A stretch of 64,000 nucleotides of DNA from Nostoc sp. NIES-4103 (GCF_002368335.1 NZ_AP018288.1:2065027-2129026), one strand, 5' to 3'. Shown: positions 18,461-27,732, counted from the first letter of the stretch. Numbers and translations are program-made. The notes: generated by a model not told the origin, from the letters alone.

Positions 18461-18480
18461 AGGCGTGAAATTTCACGCCT
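18461..18480 (+). terminator. Palindromic terminator after thioredoxin
   Basis: AGGCGTGAAATTTCACGCCT is a perfect 20-bp palindrome 16 bp after the stop, followed by CTATTATTAAAT. The T-run is weak, so the efficiency is uncertain. Confidence 0.55.
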
Positions 18481-18535
18481 CTATTATTAAATGTAAAGTT
18501 TTTCAACAACCTGTATACATTTTGTGGAGTGGGTC

Positions 18536-19822
18536 ATGCTGAAGCAACTCATCCTTGAAAATTGGAAAAGTTTCCGTTATGCAGAACTTCCGCTTGACCC
18601 GTTAACTGTTTTAATTGGAACTAATGCCAGTGGTAAGTCGAATGTAGTTGAAGCTTTGGAATTTTTACAAAGAATCGCTAGAGGTAAGAACATTGAAACA
18701 GCTTTAGCAGGTGATAATCAACTTCCTTCAATTCGAGGTGGTCTAGAATGGACTGCACTTAAACCGGAAACTCAATTTACGTTGAAAGCCTTTGTACAGG
18801 GTGAAGACGAAAATACTGATTATATTTATAGTATTACAGTACAAACACAACCATTTTTACAAACTCTAAATTTAGATATAATTTGCCGAGAAAATCAGCA
18901 ACAATATAATACAAATCTACAAAAAGATTATTATTTAGTAACTAGTCAATTTTTAGGAGATAGATTAGAACAAAAAATAAATATTTATAGCGATAGTAAT
19001 GTAAAATCTTATTTGTTTAATGAAGACAAAAATATTTTTTTTAGTAGAGAGCTAATTATAAACTTTTTGATGTATCAACTTGGTCGTGAGAAAAATGATA
19101 AAAAATGGTTACAAAAAAATTTATTTGTTATAAATGAACTTTTCGCAACATTAGTAAATATTTTTATTTTTAATCCTATTCCCTCAAAAATACGTGATTA
19201 TTCACGTCTGTCTGACAAACTAGAAAGTGATGGTTCAAATATTGCTGGTGTACTAGCAGCTTTGGATAGTGGGCAAAAAGCAGAGGTTGAATCAACTCTA
19301 TCAGCCTATATAAAAGATTTACCAGAAGGTGATATTAAAAAAGTCTTTGCAGAACCAGTTGGTAGACTTAAAACTGATGCGATGCTTTACTGTGAAGAAG
19401 AATGGAAACCTGGAGAGACAACACTAATAGATGCGAGAACTATGTCAGACGGAACTCTCCGTTTTATAGCAATTCTCACAGCTTTACTTACACGACCAGA
19501 AGGTAGTCAAATCGTAATTGAAGAAATAGATAATGGGCTTCATCCCTCGCGTGCAAATTTGCTGGTGAAAATACTACGCGAGATTGGTAGTAAAAGAAAA
19601 ATTGATATTTTACTTACTACACATAACCCAGCTTTGCTTGATGCTTTAGGGCCTGAGATAGTCCCATTTGTAGTTGTCGCACACCGCGATGCTGAAACCG
19701 GAGAAAGTAAGCTTACCCTTTTAGAAGATATTGAAAATCTTCCTCTTTTACTAGCTTCAGGTAGTTTGGGAAAATTAGCGACGAAAGGCGCAATTGAAAG
19801 GAGTCTTTCTGAAAAAAAATAA
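18536..19822 (+). CDS. AAA/ABC-class ATPase (AAA_21 type), candidate defence ATPase
   Basis: 428 residues from ATG 18536 (GTGGAG upstream; a GTG at 18524 is in frame). It starts LKQLILENWKSFRYAELPLD, the OLD/RecF-like opening. Walker A is LIGTNASGKSNV (about 28-37); an ABC-like signature MSDGTLRFIAIL, Walker B SQIVIEEIDNGLHPS and an H-loop LLTTHNPALLDAL follow. The AT-rich middle (about 110-230) is poorly conserved-looking. Such ATPases act as sensors coupled to a separate effector. The next gene, 147 bp downstream on the same strand, is PIN-like, with a hairpin repeat between. No signal peptide; cytoplasmic. Confidence 0.85.
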   Translation: MLKQLILENWKSFRYAELPLDPLTVLIGTNASGKSNVVEALEFLQRIARGKNIETALAGDNQLPSIRGGLEWTALKPETQFTLKAFVQGEDENTDYIYSITVQTQPFLQTLNLDIICRENQQQYNTNLQKDYYLVTSQFLGDRLEQKINIYSDSNVKSYLFNEDKNIFFSRELIINFLMYQLGREKNDKKWLQKNLFVINELFATLVNIFIFNPIPSKIRDYSRLSDKLESDGSNIAGVLAALDSGQKAEVESTLSAYIKDLPEGDIKKVFAEPVGRLKTDAMLYCEEEWKPGETTLIDARTMSDGTLRFIAILTALLTRPEGSQIVIEEIDNGLHPSRANLLVKILREIGSKRKIDILLTTHNPALLDALGPEIVPFVVVAHRDAETGESKLTLLEDIENLPLLLASGSLGKLATKGAIERSLSEKK

Positions 19823-19865
19823 AATATACGAATCCGATTTGATTGATGAAAAAATCTAGGTATAT

Positions 19866-19942
19866 GTAGGGTGTGTTATCGCGTAGCGTAACGCACCAAA
19901 ACTTTAGGGTGGTGCGTTAGCCAGAGGCATAACGCACCCTAC
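19866..19942. repeat. GTAGGGTGTGTTA hairpin repeat
   Basis: Left arm GTAGGGTGTGTTAT and right arm ATAACGCACCCTAC with an inner pair (GTAACGCACC / GGTGCGTTAG). Dispersed family; see 29115 and 53351. Confidence 0.75.
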
Positions 19943-19969
19943 CTGTATTTCAAAAAATATGAGTCTTAT

Positions 19970-20497
19970 ATGAGAAAGATTCTGATTATTGACACATCAA
20001 TACTTTGTGTCTATTTAGGTGTTCCTGGTAAAGATACCTGTGGTTCTGATAATGATAAATGGGATAAAAAAAGAGTTCAAGCTCGTTTTCAGGAAGAAGA
20101 AAAACAAGGCGCAACGTTTATACTACCATTAGCAACAATTATAGAAACTGGTAATCACATTGCACAAGCTAACTCTCGGCGATATGAAATTGCTCAAGCT
20201 TTTGCTGATATTTTAGTGAAAGTAGCAGATAAAGTGATTCCTTGGGGAGTTTTTGAAACTCAAATGGATGAACTTTGGAATGCAGAACAATTAAAACAGT
20301 TAGCTAGTGAATGGCCGACTCTAGCAGCTGGAAAGATTTCTATCGGAGATGCCACAATTAAGACTGTAGCGGAATATTACGCTAAAACTAGTACCACATT
20401 CAAAATCGAAATTTTTACTGGTGATGGAGGACTGAAGGCTTATGAACCACCGCCACCACAGCCACCTACACGGCGTAGTAGTCGCAGGAAAGGATGA
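19970..20497 (+). CDS. PIN-like nuclease domain protein
   Basis: 175 residues. A PIN fold is suggested by four spaced acids: Asp8 (KILIIDTSILCVYL), Glu59 (LPLATIIETGNHIA), Asp127 (KISIGDATIKTVAEYY) and Asp152 (IEIFTGDGGLKAYEP), the last in the typical T-x-D position. The C-terminus is a Pro/Arg tail (PPPPQPPTRRSSRRKG) that could bind nucleic acid. Placed directly after the AAA ATPase, it would be the RNase effector of a two-gene ATPase-nuclease system; this coupling is inferred from order and strand only. Confidence 0.75.
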   Translation: MRKILIIDTSILCVYLGVPGKDTCGSDNDKWDKKRVQARFQEEEKQGATFILPLATIIETGNHIAQANSRRYEIAQAFADILVKVADKVIPWGVFETQMDELWNAEQLKQLASEWPTLAAGKISIGDATIKTVAEYYAKTSTTFKIEIFTGDGGLKAYEPPPPQPPTRRSSRRKG

Positions 20498-20615
20498 AAC
20501 AACTTTGAAGGATAATCGCTACATCTCACACACTTAACAAAATATATCACAAATAGTTATTCATGCTGCTTTGGTGGGTACTCTAACCAAGTATCAGTAT
20601 TACATAAGGACAGCT

Positions 20616-21461
20616 ATGAAGCTGAGTAAAGGAATACAAACATTTTGGATTGCGCTAGGTAGCCATATACTTTTGAGTTTAAGTTTATTTTTATCTTTTC
20701 TCGCTGGGAATGATTGGAGATTGACTAATATGTTGAGTCTGCCAGATTTGACAGGTTTTACACTGGTCGTTGCTTTAGTTATATTTCCCTTGCTTTGGTT
20801 CCTATCTAATTTAAAATTACAATTACTTCAATCAATACCAAATGAATGGCAATTCAAAGTTGCAGTACTTGCAGATTACCCACAGTTAGATTTAAGTTGG
20901 TTGCAGCAACAAACTACTAATTTAGAATCTTTGGGTTTTGTCCAGTTGATGGATTATAATGTTGACTCAGGTAATGGATTTGCACGGTGTTTTGCTCATC
21001 CACAAGAGTATTGTTTTGCAGAAATTGGTCAGATTTTTCAAAAAAACGGTGAGGCGATCGCAATCAATAGTTCTATTTTCAGTCTTTTAGAACAAGATTG
21101 GATAGTTGCTGTTATTAATCGAGAAGTCAATCAAAATGATGCCATTCCTTACATGTGGCGACACTCTAAACATGTACGAACATTTGACCCTAATATTCAT
21201 CTTAATGAACTATTACAAAATCATCTGAGTTTTCGCCAACAAATATTGAATGATTTAGGTATAAATCTAGCGACTGATGTTTCGTGGCAGACCTATAAAA
21301 ATATAGAACGACAAGCTACGATTTTACGCAAACAAAGCTTTCGTCGCAAAAATCTTTTATTGGCAATGTTAGAGGCTACACTATTTGAAATTAAGCCTAA
21401 ATCTGAATGGTTAGGAGATTACCCCAAAGAGGCGGTAAAAAGACGTAGAAGTCATCTATGA
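20616..21461 (+). CDS. Hypothetical membrane protein
   Basis: 281 residues from ATG 20616, chosen for the AAGGA five bases upstream (a TTG at 20571 is in frame). Two hydrophobic segments near the N-terminus (TFWIALGSHILLSLSLFLSFL and FTLVVALVIFPLLWFL) precede a cytoplasmic part with DYPQLDLSWLQQQTTNLESLGF, MWRHSKHVRTFDPN and a basic end (KEAVKRRRSHL). Family not recognised; looks conserved and real from its codon pattern. Confidence 0.7.
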   Translation: MKLSKGIQTFWIALGSHILLSLSLFLSFLAGNDWRLTNMLSLPDLTGFTLVVALVIFPLLWFLSNLKLQLLQSIPNEWQFKVAVLADYPQLDLSWLQQQTTNLESLGFVQLMDYNVDSGNGFARCFAHPQEYCFAEIGQIFQKNGEAIAINSSIFSLLEQDWIVAVINREVNQNDAIPYMWRHSKHVRTFDPNIHLNELLQNHLSFRQQILNDLGINLATDVSWQTYKNIERQATILRKQSFRRKNLLLAMLEATLFEIKPKSEWLGDYPKEAVKRRRSHL

Positions 21462-21464
21462 ATT

Positions 21465-21526
21465 CTTTGTACCTTTGTGTCTTAGTGGTAATTAATCTTA
21501 AACCACGAAGACACGAAGATACAAAG
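21465..21526. repeat. CTTTGTGTC/GACACAAAG inverted repeat
   Basis: CTTTGTACCTTTGTGTCTTA..GGT paired with ACCACGAAGACACGAAGATA.. . The same family recurs at 30874-30936, 39905-39960 and 43835-43890. Confidence 0.75.
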
Positions 21527-21738
21527 AGTTTTCATTAGGTTTGGTGTATCTAGTTGATGATTAATAATCTTTTGTTAAATTCTAGATAACTTAAACTTTA
21601 CTGTTTACCATTGCTAAATATGCTATTAAGTCTAGACTTATGCAAACAGATGTAATGGCAATTCATGAATTAGCGAGTCAAGTGTAGAGTTTTGTGTAAG
21701 TTCTATTTGTAATACTTTTGCTGGAGTTTGATATTAAT

Positions 21739-23337
21739 ATGGAATCTAATTCACCATTGAAACTAAACCGTCGCCAGTTTTTGGTAAGTTCAGCTTTGAC
21801 AGCAGGTGGAATTATTTCCACAAATCTTGTAGCAAAATCACAAGTTTTTGCCCAAGCACCTGCAATTATCACTTCTGATAACATGCGTCCTGGCATACCT
21901 TATGGCGTAGCTTGTGGAGATATCACCAACGATAATATTACCATTTGGAGTCGCAGCGATCGCCCCGCCAGAATGTTAGTTGAATATTCCACAAGCGAAT
22001 CTTTTCGACGTGTACAGCGGGTTTTGGGGTCATATGCTTTGAAGGATAACGACTTTACAGCCAGACTCAATCTTAATAACCTACCACCTGGTCAACAAAT
22101 ATTTTATCGGGTGATTTTCCAAGATTTAGATTACAAGAATACCTACAGCGCCCCTGTAACCGGCACTTTCCGAACTCCCCCTGTATATGGACGAGATATA
22201 TTCTTTGTTTGGGGTGGAGATACTGCTGGTCAAGGATGGGGTATTAATCCTGATTTTGGTGGGATGAAAATTTATGAAACCATGCGCCAACTGAATCCCG
22301 ACTTTTTCATCCATTCCGGTGATAATATTTATGCTGATGGCCCCATTCAATCAGAAGTAACTCTAGATGATGGTACTATCTGGAGAAATATCACTACAGA
22401 AGAAAAATCAAAAGTAGCAGAAACGCTAACAGAATTTCGTGGCAACTATAAATATAATTTGTTAGATGAAAACGTTAAGAAGTTTAACGCTGAAGTTCCC
22501 ATACTAGCACAGTGGGATGACCACGAAGTTACAAATAATTGGTATCCTGGCGAAATTCTCCCCAATGATGATGACCGTTATCAAGTTAAGGATGTTAACT
22601 TATTAGCCGCAAGGGGAAGACAAGCTTTTTTAGAATATATGCCTATTCGGTATAAGAATACAGATAAAGCTGAAATTTATCGTTCTTTCAAATATGGGCC
22701 ATTACTAGAAATTTTCATGCTTGATGAACGCAGCTATAAAGGGCCAAATAGCCCCAATAATCAGTCAGTACAAAGTAAAGAAACAGAATTTCTGAGTAAT
22801 AAACAAGTGCAATGGTTGAAAAAACAATTGCAAAAATCAAAAGCAACATGGAAAGTCATTGCTAGTGATATGCCTTTAGGGCTGATAGTTCGAGATGGTA
22901 GCACAGACTTTGAAGCATGGGCTAATGGAGATGGCCCGGCTTTAGGAAGAGAATTAGAACTTGCAGATTTACTACGATATATCAAAAACAAAAATATCCC
23001 AAATGTTGTTTGGTTAACTGCTGATGTACATTACGCAGCAGCACATTATTACGACCCTGCTAAAGCACAATTTACTGATTTTAAACCTTTCTGGGAATTT
23101 GTCGCTGGGCCTCTCAACTCTGGCACATTTGGGCCAAATCAATTGGAAAATACTTTTGGGCCACAATTGGTATTTCAAAGCATTCCTTCAGATACGAAAG
23201 CAAATCGACCCCCAACTGAAGGGTTGCAATTTTTTGGTACAGTCAAAATTAATAGTTATACAAAAGTGATGACAGTGACGCTGCGTAATTTGGTAGGGGA
23301 AACTCTTTACAGTGTAGATTTACCACCAGAAAAATAA
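21739..23337 (+). CDS. phoD: PhoD-type alkaline phosphatase/phosphodiesterase, Tat-exported
   Basis: Ca/Fe-dependent phosphomonoesterase or diesterase that releases phosphate outside the cytoplasm. 532 residues from ATG 21739. The N-terminus has a twin-arginine signal (LNRRQFLVSSALTAGGIIS) and a likely cleavage near QVFAQA. Then the PhoD N-domain (GIPYGVACGDITNDNITIWS) and the metallophosphatase core: WGGDTAG, FIHSGDNIYADGP, AQWDDHEVTNNW, FMLDERSYKGP and WLTADVHYAAAHYYDP. A TTG at 21718 is an alternative start. No Pho box could be assigned. Confidence 0.92.
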   Translation: MESNSPLKLNRRQFLVSSALTAGGIISTNLVAKSQVFAQAPAIITSDNMRPGIPYGVACGDITNDNITIWSRSDRPARMLVEYSTSESFRRVQRVLGSYALKDNDFTARLNLNNLPPGQQIFYRVIFQDLDYKNTYSAPVTGTFRTPPVYGRDIFFVWGGDTAGQGWGINPDFGGMKIYETMRQLNPDFFIHSGDNIYADGPIQSEVTLDDGTIWRNITTEEKSKVAETLTEFRGNYKYNLLDENVKKFNAEVPILAQWDDHEVTNNWYPGEILPNDDDRYQVKDVNLLAARGRQAFLEYMPIRYKNTDKAEIYRSFKYGPLLEIFMLDERSYKGPNSPNNQSVQSKETEFLSNKQVQWLKKQLQKSKATWKVIASDMPLGLIVRDGSTDFEAWANGDGPALGRELELADLLRYIKNKNIPNVVWLTADVHYAAAHYYDPAKAQFTDFKPFWEFVAGPLNSGTFGPNQLENTFGPQLVFQSIPSDTKANRPPTEGLQFFGTVKINSYTKVMTVTLRNLVGETLYSVDLPPEK

Positions 23338-23482
23338 ATCTTCAAAAATGGAGTGAAATACAGCCAGTTAGATAGAATGATTACAGAATTTTGTTTTTTG
23401 TCTGCTGGCTGTACCAGTCATAATTTTTGTTAATATTGCCCTCAATTCTAAACGATGACGCATTAACTACGCTGTAGAATAA

Positions 23483-23902
23483 TTAATCAATCAACCACTG
23501 TGCCAATAAGTAAAGCAAAAATCCGTAACTAAAAAAGCAAAGTAGTAATACCAAAACGACTATTGTAACTAAGAAATATAACAAACGAGGATTTTTCTTA
23601 GATAACCATTGCTGCCAGATAACCAGCGTGATATTACTAGAAAGTAAAAAAGCTAAAATATTAGAGCCTAATAACCAATCGCTTTCTTTTACACTTTTCA
23701 ACCAAGGTATCAAAGAACCTCCATTTGCACTATTGGGTTGAAAAGTTGGATCTCGTAGTGGTGAAACTAAATACACAAAAATTATACTAGCTACGGTTAA
23801 AAGCAGTATCAAAACCAGACTGAAAATAGAAAAGCGGCGAATTTGTTGAAAAAGCACTCTCGCTACCCCCCAGCTAATTCCGTTATTTGGACTTGATTTC
23901 AA
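23483..23902 (-). CDS. Hypothetical 3-TM membrane protein
   Basis: 139 residues, unknown family. Hydrophobic helices: IFSLVLILLLTVASIIFVYL, LLGSNILAFLLSSNITLVIW and LLYFLVTIVVLVLLLCFFSY. The start is TTG 23902, with AGGA ten bases upstream; the TTGA overlaps the stop of the preceding small frame. Function unknown. Confidence 0.65.
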   Translation of the reverse strand: MKSSPNNGISWGVARVLFQQIRRFSIFSLVLILLLTVASIIFVYLVSPLRDPTFQPNSANGGSLIPWLKSVKESDWLLGSNILAFLLSSNITLVIWQQWLSKKNPRLLYFLVTIVVLVLLLCFFSYGFLLYLLAQWLID

Positions 23903-24093
23903 CTAATCATGTTCCTGATAAACTGTAGATGCCGTTGTAGGGATTGAGGTTGAGGATGTAGACAGGGTATTACGGTTGACTGATGGGTAAGAATTGCGAT
24001 CGCAGTTTTTTGTTCGCTGAAGCCGGATTTCTCATAGCAGTGCATCAACAAGTTCAAATCACGAAAAAGAAAAAATTCTTGAGCGATCGCCAC
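23899..24093 (-). CDS. Doubtful small ORF
   Basis: 64 residues (starts MAIAQEFFLFRDLNLLMH). It overlaps the following membrane-protein gene by 4 bp, which is the only support. It contains two HIP1 sites and no recognisable motif. It may be non-coding. Confidence 0.25.
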   Translation of the reverse strand: MAIAQEFFLFRDLNLLMHCYEKSGFSEQKTAIAILTHQSTVIPCLHPQPQSLQRHLQFIRNMIS

Positions 24094-24138
24094 CGCTAAA
24101 AGCTAAATTGAGGTAGAGTACTGGGTTGTTTAATTGCG

Positions 24139-24384
24139 ATGCTGGCAAGCTACATTGACCAAGCAATGGAATTGGCGGTTTATGAAATCATTGCAGATGA
24201 TCAAACATATTGGGGTGAAATTCCCGGCTTGCAAGGAGTCTGGGCTAATCATCAAACTTTAGCAGGATGCAGGCGGGAATTAAGAGAAGCTTTAAGTGAC
24301 TGGCTAGCACTACGGTTACATTTGGGGTTAACGATACCCGTAATTGCTGGTATGAATCTTAATGAATTGACTAAGCCTGTATAA
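24139..24384 (+). CDS. hicB: HicB-family antitoxin
   Basis: 81 residues. The partial RNase-H-like HicB fold is seen in YEIIADDQTYWGEIPGLQGVWANHQTLAG and CRRELREALSDWLALRL. It binds and blocks HicA and represses the operon in characterised systems. It precedes hicA by 64 bp, i.e. reversed relative to the classical hicA-hicB order but common in cyanobacteria. Its last 16 codons (IPVIAGMNLNELTKPV) are repeated downstream as a fossil. Confidence 0.85.
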   Translation: MLASYIDQAMELAVYEIIADDQTYWGEIPGLQGVWANHQTLAGCRRELREALSDWLALRLHLGLTIPVIAGMNLNELTKPV

Positions 24385-24395
24385 AATTCTTAGGT

Positions 24396-24443
24396 ATTCC
24401 CGTAATTGTTGGTGTGAACCTCAATCAATTGACCACACCTGTA
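24396..24443 (+). repeat. Fossil duplicate of the hicB 3' end
   Basis: Translates as IPVIVGVNLNQLTTPV, against IPVIAGMNLNELTKPV at 24334-24381. Offset 62 bp, so out of frame with hicB. The duplication has diverged mainly at silent or conservative positions. Confidence 0.8.
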
Positions 24444-24448
24444 TCACA

Positions 24449-24709
24449 ATGTCTAAATTAACCCCTGTTTCTTGGCGTAATTTAGTAAAACGTCTGCAAG
24501 AGTTAGGCTTTGAAGGCCCATACGCCGGAGGAAAGCATCCACAAATGCGGCGAGGTGATGTGACTGTGATTCTTCCTAATCCTCATGAGGGTAATATCTG
24601 TTTGGATTTATTATCGCGGGTATTGCGACAAGCTGGAGTTTCTCGTGAAGAATGGTTAGCCCAGTTAAATATCAAGGGTGTGTTAATACCGAGTTGTATT
24701 CAAAGGTAG
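24449..24709 (+). CDS. hicA: HicA-family mRNA interferase toxin
   Basis: 86 residues with the dsRBD-like HicA fold: PVSWRNLVKRLQELGFEGPY, the catalytic-His segment GGKHPQMRRGDVTVILPNPH and LLSRVLRQAGVSREEWL. Cleaves translated mRNA in characterised relatives. The C-terminal IKGVLIPSCIQR is longer than the core family and reaches the STRR downstream, so the natural stop may have shifted. Confidence 0.88.
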   Translation: MSKLTPVSWRNLVKRLQELGFEGPYAGGKHPQMRRGDVTVILPNPHEGNICLDLLSRVLRQAGVSREEWLAQLNIKGVLIPSCIQR

Positions 24710-24712
24710 CAG

Positions 24713-24838
24713 GGGGATGAGGGAGATGAGGGGGATGAGGGAGATGCTACTTCCCTATGTTTAGATGCTATTTTTGAATGCAACTTACAGCAGTTTTCAA
24801 ATCAATAGACCACTCCCTACTCCCTACTCCCTACTCCC
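24713..24838. repeat. STRR arrays downstream of hicA
   Basis: GGGGGATGAGGGAGATGAGG 9-mers (24713-24750) and ACTCCCTACTCCCTACTCCC heptamers (24812-24838). They separate hicA from mutS; no gene in the gap. Confidence 0.75.
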
Positions 24839-25022
24839 AGCCCTAGCTGTGGTCTATGCATCTGAAAATGGCTGTAGTATAAACTCTGGGCTTTGCACTT
24901 GAAGGTGGTATGGAAAATTTTAGAAAAAAACAATAAAAAAATTCCAAGCGATCGCCCCTCAACTTTCACATCACGTTATCATCGGGTATTGTGGCTTTTT
25001 TGTGCGTAACTCCCTAGCATCT

Positions 25023-27677
25023 ATGACTGCTTCCCACTCTGACACTCCATCTACCAAGCCAGACGCCAGTACTTTTATTTGTGACCATCGACAGGTAGAC
25101 CGCAGTAAGCTAAGTCAAATGTACCTGCACTATGTCGAGACGAAGGATAAATATCCTCACGCGGTGTTGCTGTATCGGGTAGGAGATTTTTTTGAATGCT
25201 ATTTTCAAGATGCTGTCACACTAGCCCAAGAATTAGAATTAGTCCTGACTAGCAAACAAGCCGGGGAACAGGGGCGGGTGGCGATGTCCGGTGTTCCTCA
25301 TCACTCTTGGGAACGCTACACAACTTTGTTGATCGAAAAAGGCTTTGCTGTGGTCATTTGCGACCAAGTGGAAGATGCAGCCGAAGCTACAGGTCGGTTA
25401 GTGCGGCGTGAGGTGACGCGCATCCTCACACCAGGCACTTTGCTGGAAGAAGGTATGTTAAAATCAAGTCGCAATAATTACTTAGCGGCTGTGGTAATTG
25501 CGGGGAATCATTGGGGTTTAGCTCATGCAGATATATCTACAGGGGAATTCCTCACCACCCAAGGCAGTGATTTAGAACACCTGACGCAGGAATTGATGCG
25601 GTTGCAGCCTGCGGAGGTGCTGGTTCCGACCAACGCCCCCGACTTGGGAAGTTTGCTGCGTCCGGGAGAAACTTCGCCGCATTTACCGCAATGTTTACCG
25701 CCATCATTTTGTTATAGCTTGCGATCGCAACTTCCTTTTTCCCAAGGTGAGGCTAGACCAAAATTATTGCAGAAATTTAAAGTGCGATCGCTCGAAGGAC
25801 TTGGTTGTGATCATCTTCCCCTGGCTGTCCGCGCCGCTGGCGGTCTTTTGGAATATTTGGAAGAAACGCAAAAAGAAAACCCAATTTCCCTACAGAGACT
25901 ACGCACCTATACAACCACCGATTACCTAATTGTTGACCACCAAACCCGCAGAAACTTGGAAATTACTCAAACTGTGCGGGATGGCACTTTTCATGGTTCT
26001 TTGCTTTGGGCATTGGATAGAACCGGCACAGCAATGGGCGGGCGGGCGTTGCGGCGATGGTTATTGCAACCGCTCATCGATATTAAAGGCATTCGCTCAC
26101 GGCAAGATACAATTGCAGAATTGCGAGAAAATACTACTCTACGTCAAGATTTGCGGCAGTTATTGCGGCAAATTTATGACTTAGAACGGTTGACAGGAAG
26201 GGCAGGTTCTGGTAGAGCCAATGCTAGAGATTTGGTAGCCTTGGCAGATTCCCTCTCACGCTTACCAGAATTATCTCGCTTAGTGGCGGACGCAAATTCC
26301 CCCTTTTTAAAAGCTTTACAGAAAGTGCCGCCGATTTTAGAAGAATTGGCACAAAAATTACACGCCCATCTTGTAGAGTCACCGCCCATACATATTAAAG
26401 AAGGCGGTTTGATTCGTCCGGGAGTCAACGTACAACTGGATGAGAGAAAGGCGACTGTAGAAGCAGACCAACAATGGATTGCTAATTTAGAAGTTGACGA
26501 AAGGGCGAGGACGGGAATACCGACGTTAAAGGTAGGATTTAATAAAACCTTTGGTTACTATATCAGTATTTCCCGTGCCAAAGCCGACCAAGTACCCGCG
26601 AATTACATCCGCAAGCAAACCCTGACAAATGAAGAACGTTACATCACCCCAGATTTGAAAGAACGAGAAGCGCGGATTCTCACAGCGCGGGATGATTTAA
26701 ATCAGTTAGAATATGAGATTTTCACAGCATTACGGGAAGAAGTAGCACAACAAGCCGAAGTAATTCGCAACCTTTCCCGCGCAGTAGCGGCGGCGGATGT
26801 GTTGTGTGGTTTAGCTGAATTGGCTGTCCAACAAGGTTACTGTCGTCCAGAAATGTTACCAGGACGAGAAATCGCAATTGTTGATGGTCGTCATCCAGTA
26901 GTGGAACAGTCTTTACCTGCGGGTTTCTTTGTGCCCAATTCGACAGAATTAGGAAAAGATAAGGGAGTAAATTCTTCCTCATCCCCCTCATCTCCCTCAT
27001 CCTCCTCATCTCCCTCATCCTCCTCATCCTCCTCATCCCCCTCATCCCCTGACCTCATCATCCTCACTGGCCCCAACGCCAGCGGCAAAAGTTGTTATTT
27101 GCGCCAAGTGGGATTAATTCAGTTAATGGCGCAAATTGGTAGTTTTATCCCAGCTAAGTCTGCTAAGTTGGGAATATGCGATCGCATTTTCACCCGTGTC
27201 GGTGCAGTTGATGATTTGGCAACCGGTCAATCTACCTTCATGGTAGAGATGAATGAAACGGCAAATATTCTCAACCATGCAACTGCGAGGTCGTTGGTAT
27301 TATTAGATGAAATTGGCCGGGGAACGGCTACCTTTGATGGTCTTTCTATAGCTTGGGCGGTGGCGGAATATTTAGCTACCGAAATTAGGGCGCGGACGAT
27401 TTTTGCTACTCACTACCACGAGTTAAATGAACTTGCTAGCATGTTGCCGAATGTCGCTAACTATCAAGTAACGGTGAAAGAATTACCCGACCAAATTATC
27501 TTTTTACATCAAGTTCAACCAGGTGGTGCTGATAAATCCTATGGTATTGAAGCGGGAAGATTGGCAGGTTTACCAGCGGTAGTTATCCAACGGGCTAAAC
27601 AAGTAATGGGACAAATTGAGAAACACAGTAAAATTGCGATCGGTTTGCGTGAAGGTCTGCAAAATGATGTTGATTGA
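25023..27677 (+). CDS. mutS: DNA mismatch repair protein MutS
   Basis: Mismatch-binding ATPase, 884 residues from ATG 25023 (MTASHSDTPS); GTG 25002 is in frame. The mismatch-binding motif is present (YRVGDFFECYFQDA, with the Phe-x-Glu wedge), then domain II, the clamp (ERYITPDLKEREARILTARD), Walker A GPNASGKSCYLRQ, VGAVDDLATGQSTFMVEM, LLDEIGRGTATFDG and ATHYHELNEL. Just before Walker A sits a linker of S and P (SSSSPSSPSSSSSPSS...) encoded by CCTCATCTC-type tandem repeats at about 26974-27048, an in-frame STRR invasion between two conserved blocks. Confidence 0.96.
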   Translation: MTASHSDTPSTKPDASTFICDHRQVDRSKLSQMYLHYVETKDKYPHAVLLYRVGDFFECYFQDAVTLAQELELVLTSKQAGEQGRVAMSGVPHHSWERYTTLLIEKGFAVVICDQVEDAAEATGRLVRREVTRILTPGTLLEEGMLKSSRNNYLAAVVIAGNHWGLAHADISTGEFLTTQGSDLEHLTQELMRLQPAEVLVPTNAPDLGSLLRPGETSPHLPQCLPPSFCYSLRSQLPFSQGEARPKLLQKFKVRSLEGLGCDHLPLAVRAAGGLLEYLEETQKENPISLQRLRTYTTTDYLIVDHQTRRNLEITQTVRDGTFHGSLLWALDRTGTAMGGRALRRWLLQPLIDIKGIRSRQDTIAELRENTTLRQDLRQLLRQIYDLERLTGRAGSGRANARDLVALADSLSRLPELSRLVADANSPFLKALQKVPPILEELAQKLHAHLVESPPIHIKEGGLIRPGVNVQLDERKATVEADQQWIANLEVDERARTGIPTLKVGFNKTFGYYISISRAKADQVPANYIRKQTLTNEERYITPDLKEREARILTARDDLNQLEYEIFTALREEVAQQAEVIRNLSRAVAAADVLCGLAELAVQQGYCRPEMLPGREIAIVDGRHPVVEQSLPAGFFVPNSTELGKDKGVNSSSSPSSPSSSSSPSSSSSSSSPSSPDLIILTGPNASGKSCYLRQVGLIQLMAQIGSFIPAKSAKLGICDRIFTRVGAVDDLATGQSTFMVEMNETANILNHATARSLVLLDEIGRGTATFDGLSIAWAVAEYLATEIRARTIFATHYHELNELASMLPNVANYQVTVKELPDQIIFLHQVQPGGADKSYGIEAGRLAGLPAVVIQRAKQVMGQIEKHSKIAIGLREGLQNDVD

Positions 27678-27732
27678 TTAATTATTTGTCCGCGTTCACT
27701 ATCGTTCTTAATCTTGAACCGCAGTAAAATTT

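Noticed and set aside
23340..23412. TACAGCCAG...CTGGCTGTA pair after phoD as a terminator
   Set aside because: Loop of about 40 nt and no T-run in the right place; too weak to call.
26722..27088. Acidic DEEDEEDEGDE-type and MRRMRRMRE-type minus-strand frames
   Set aside because: Antisense readings of the mutS STRR linker.
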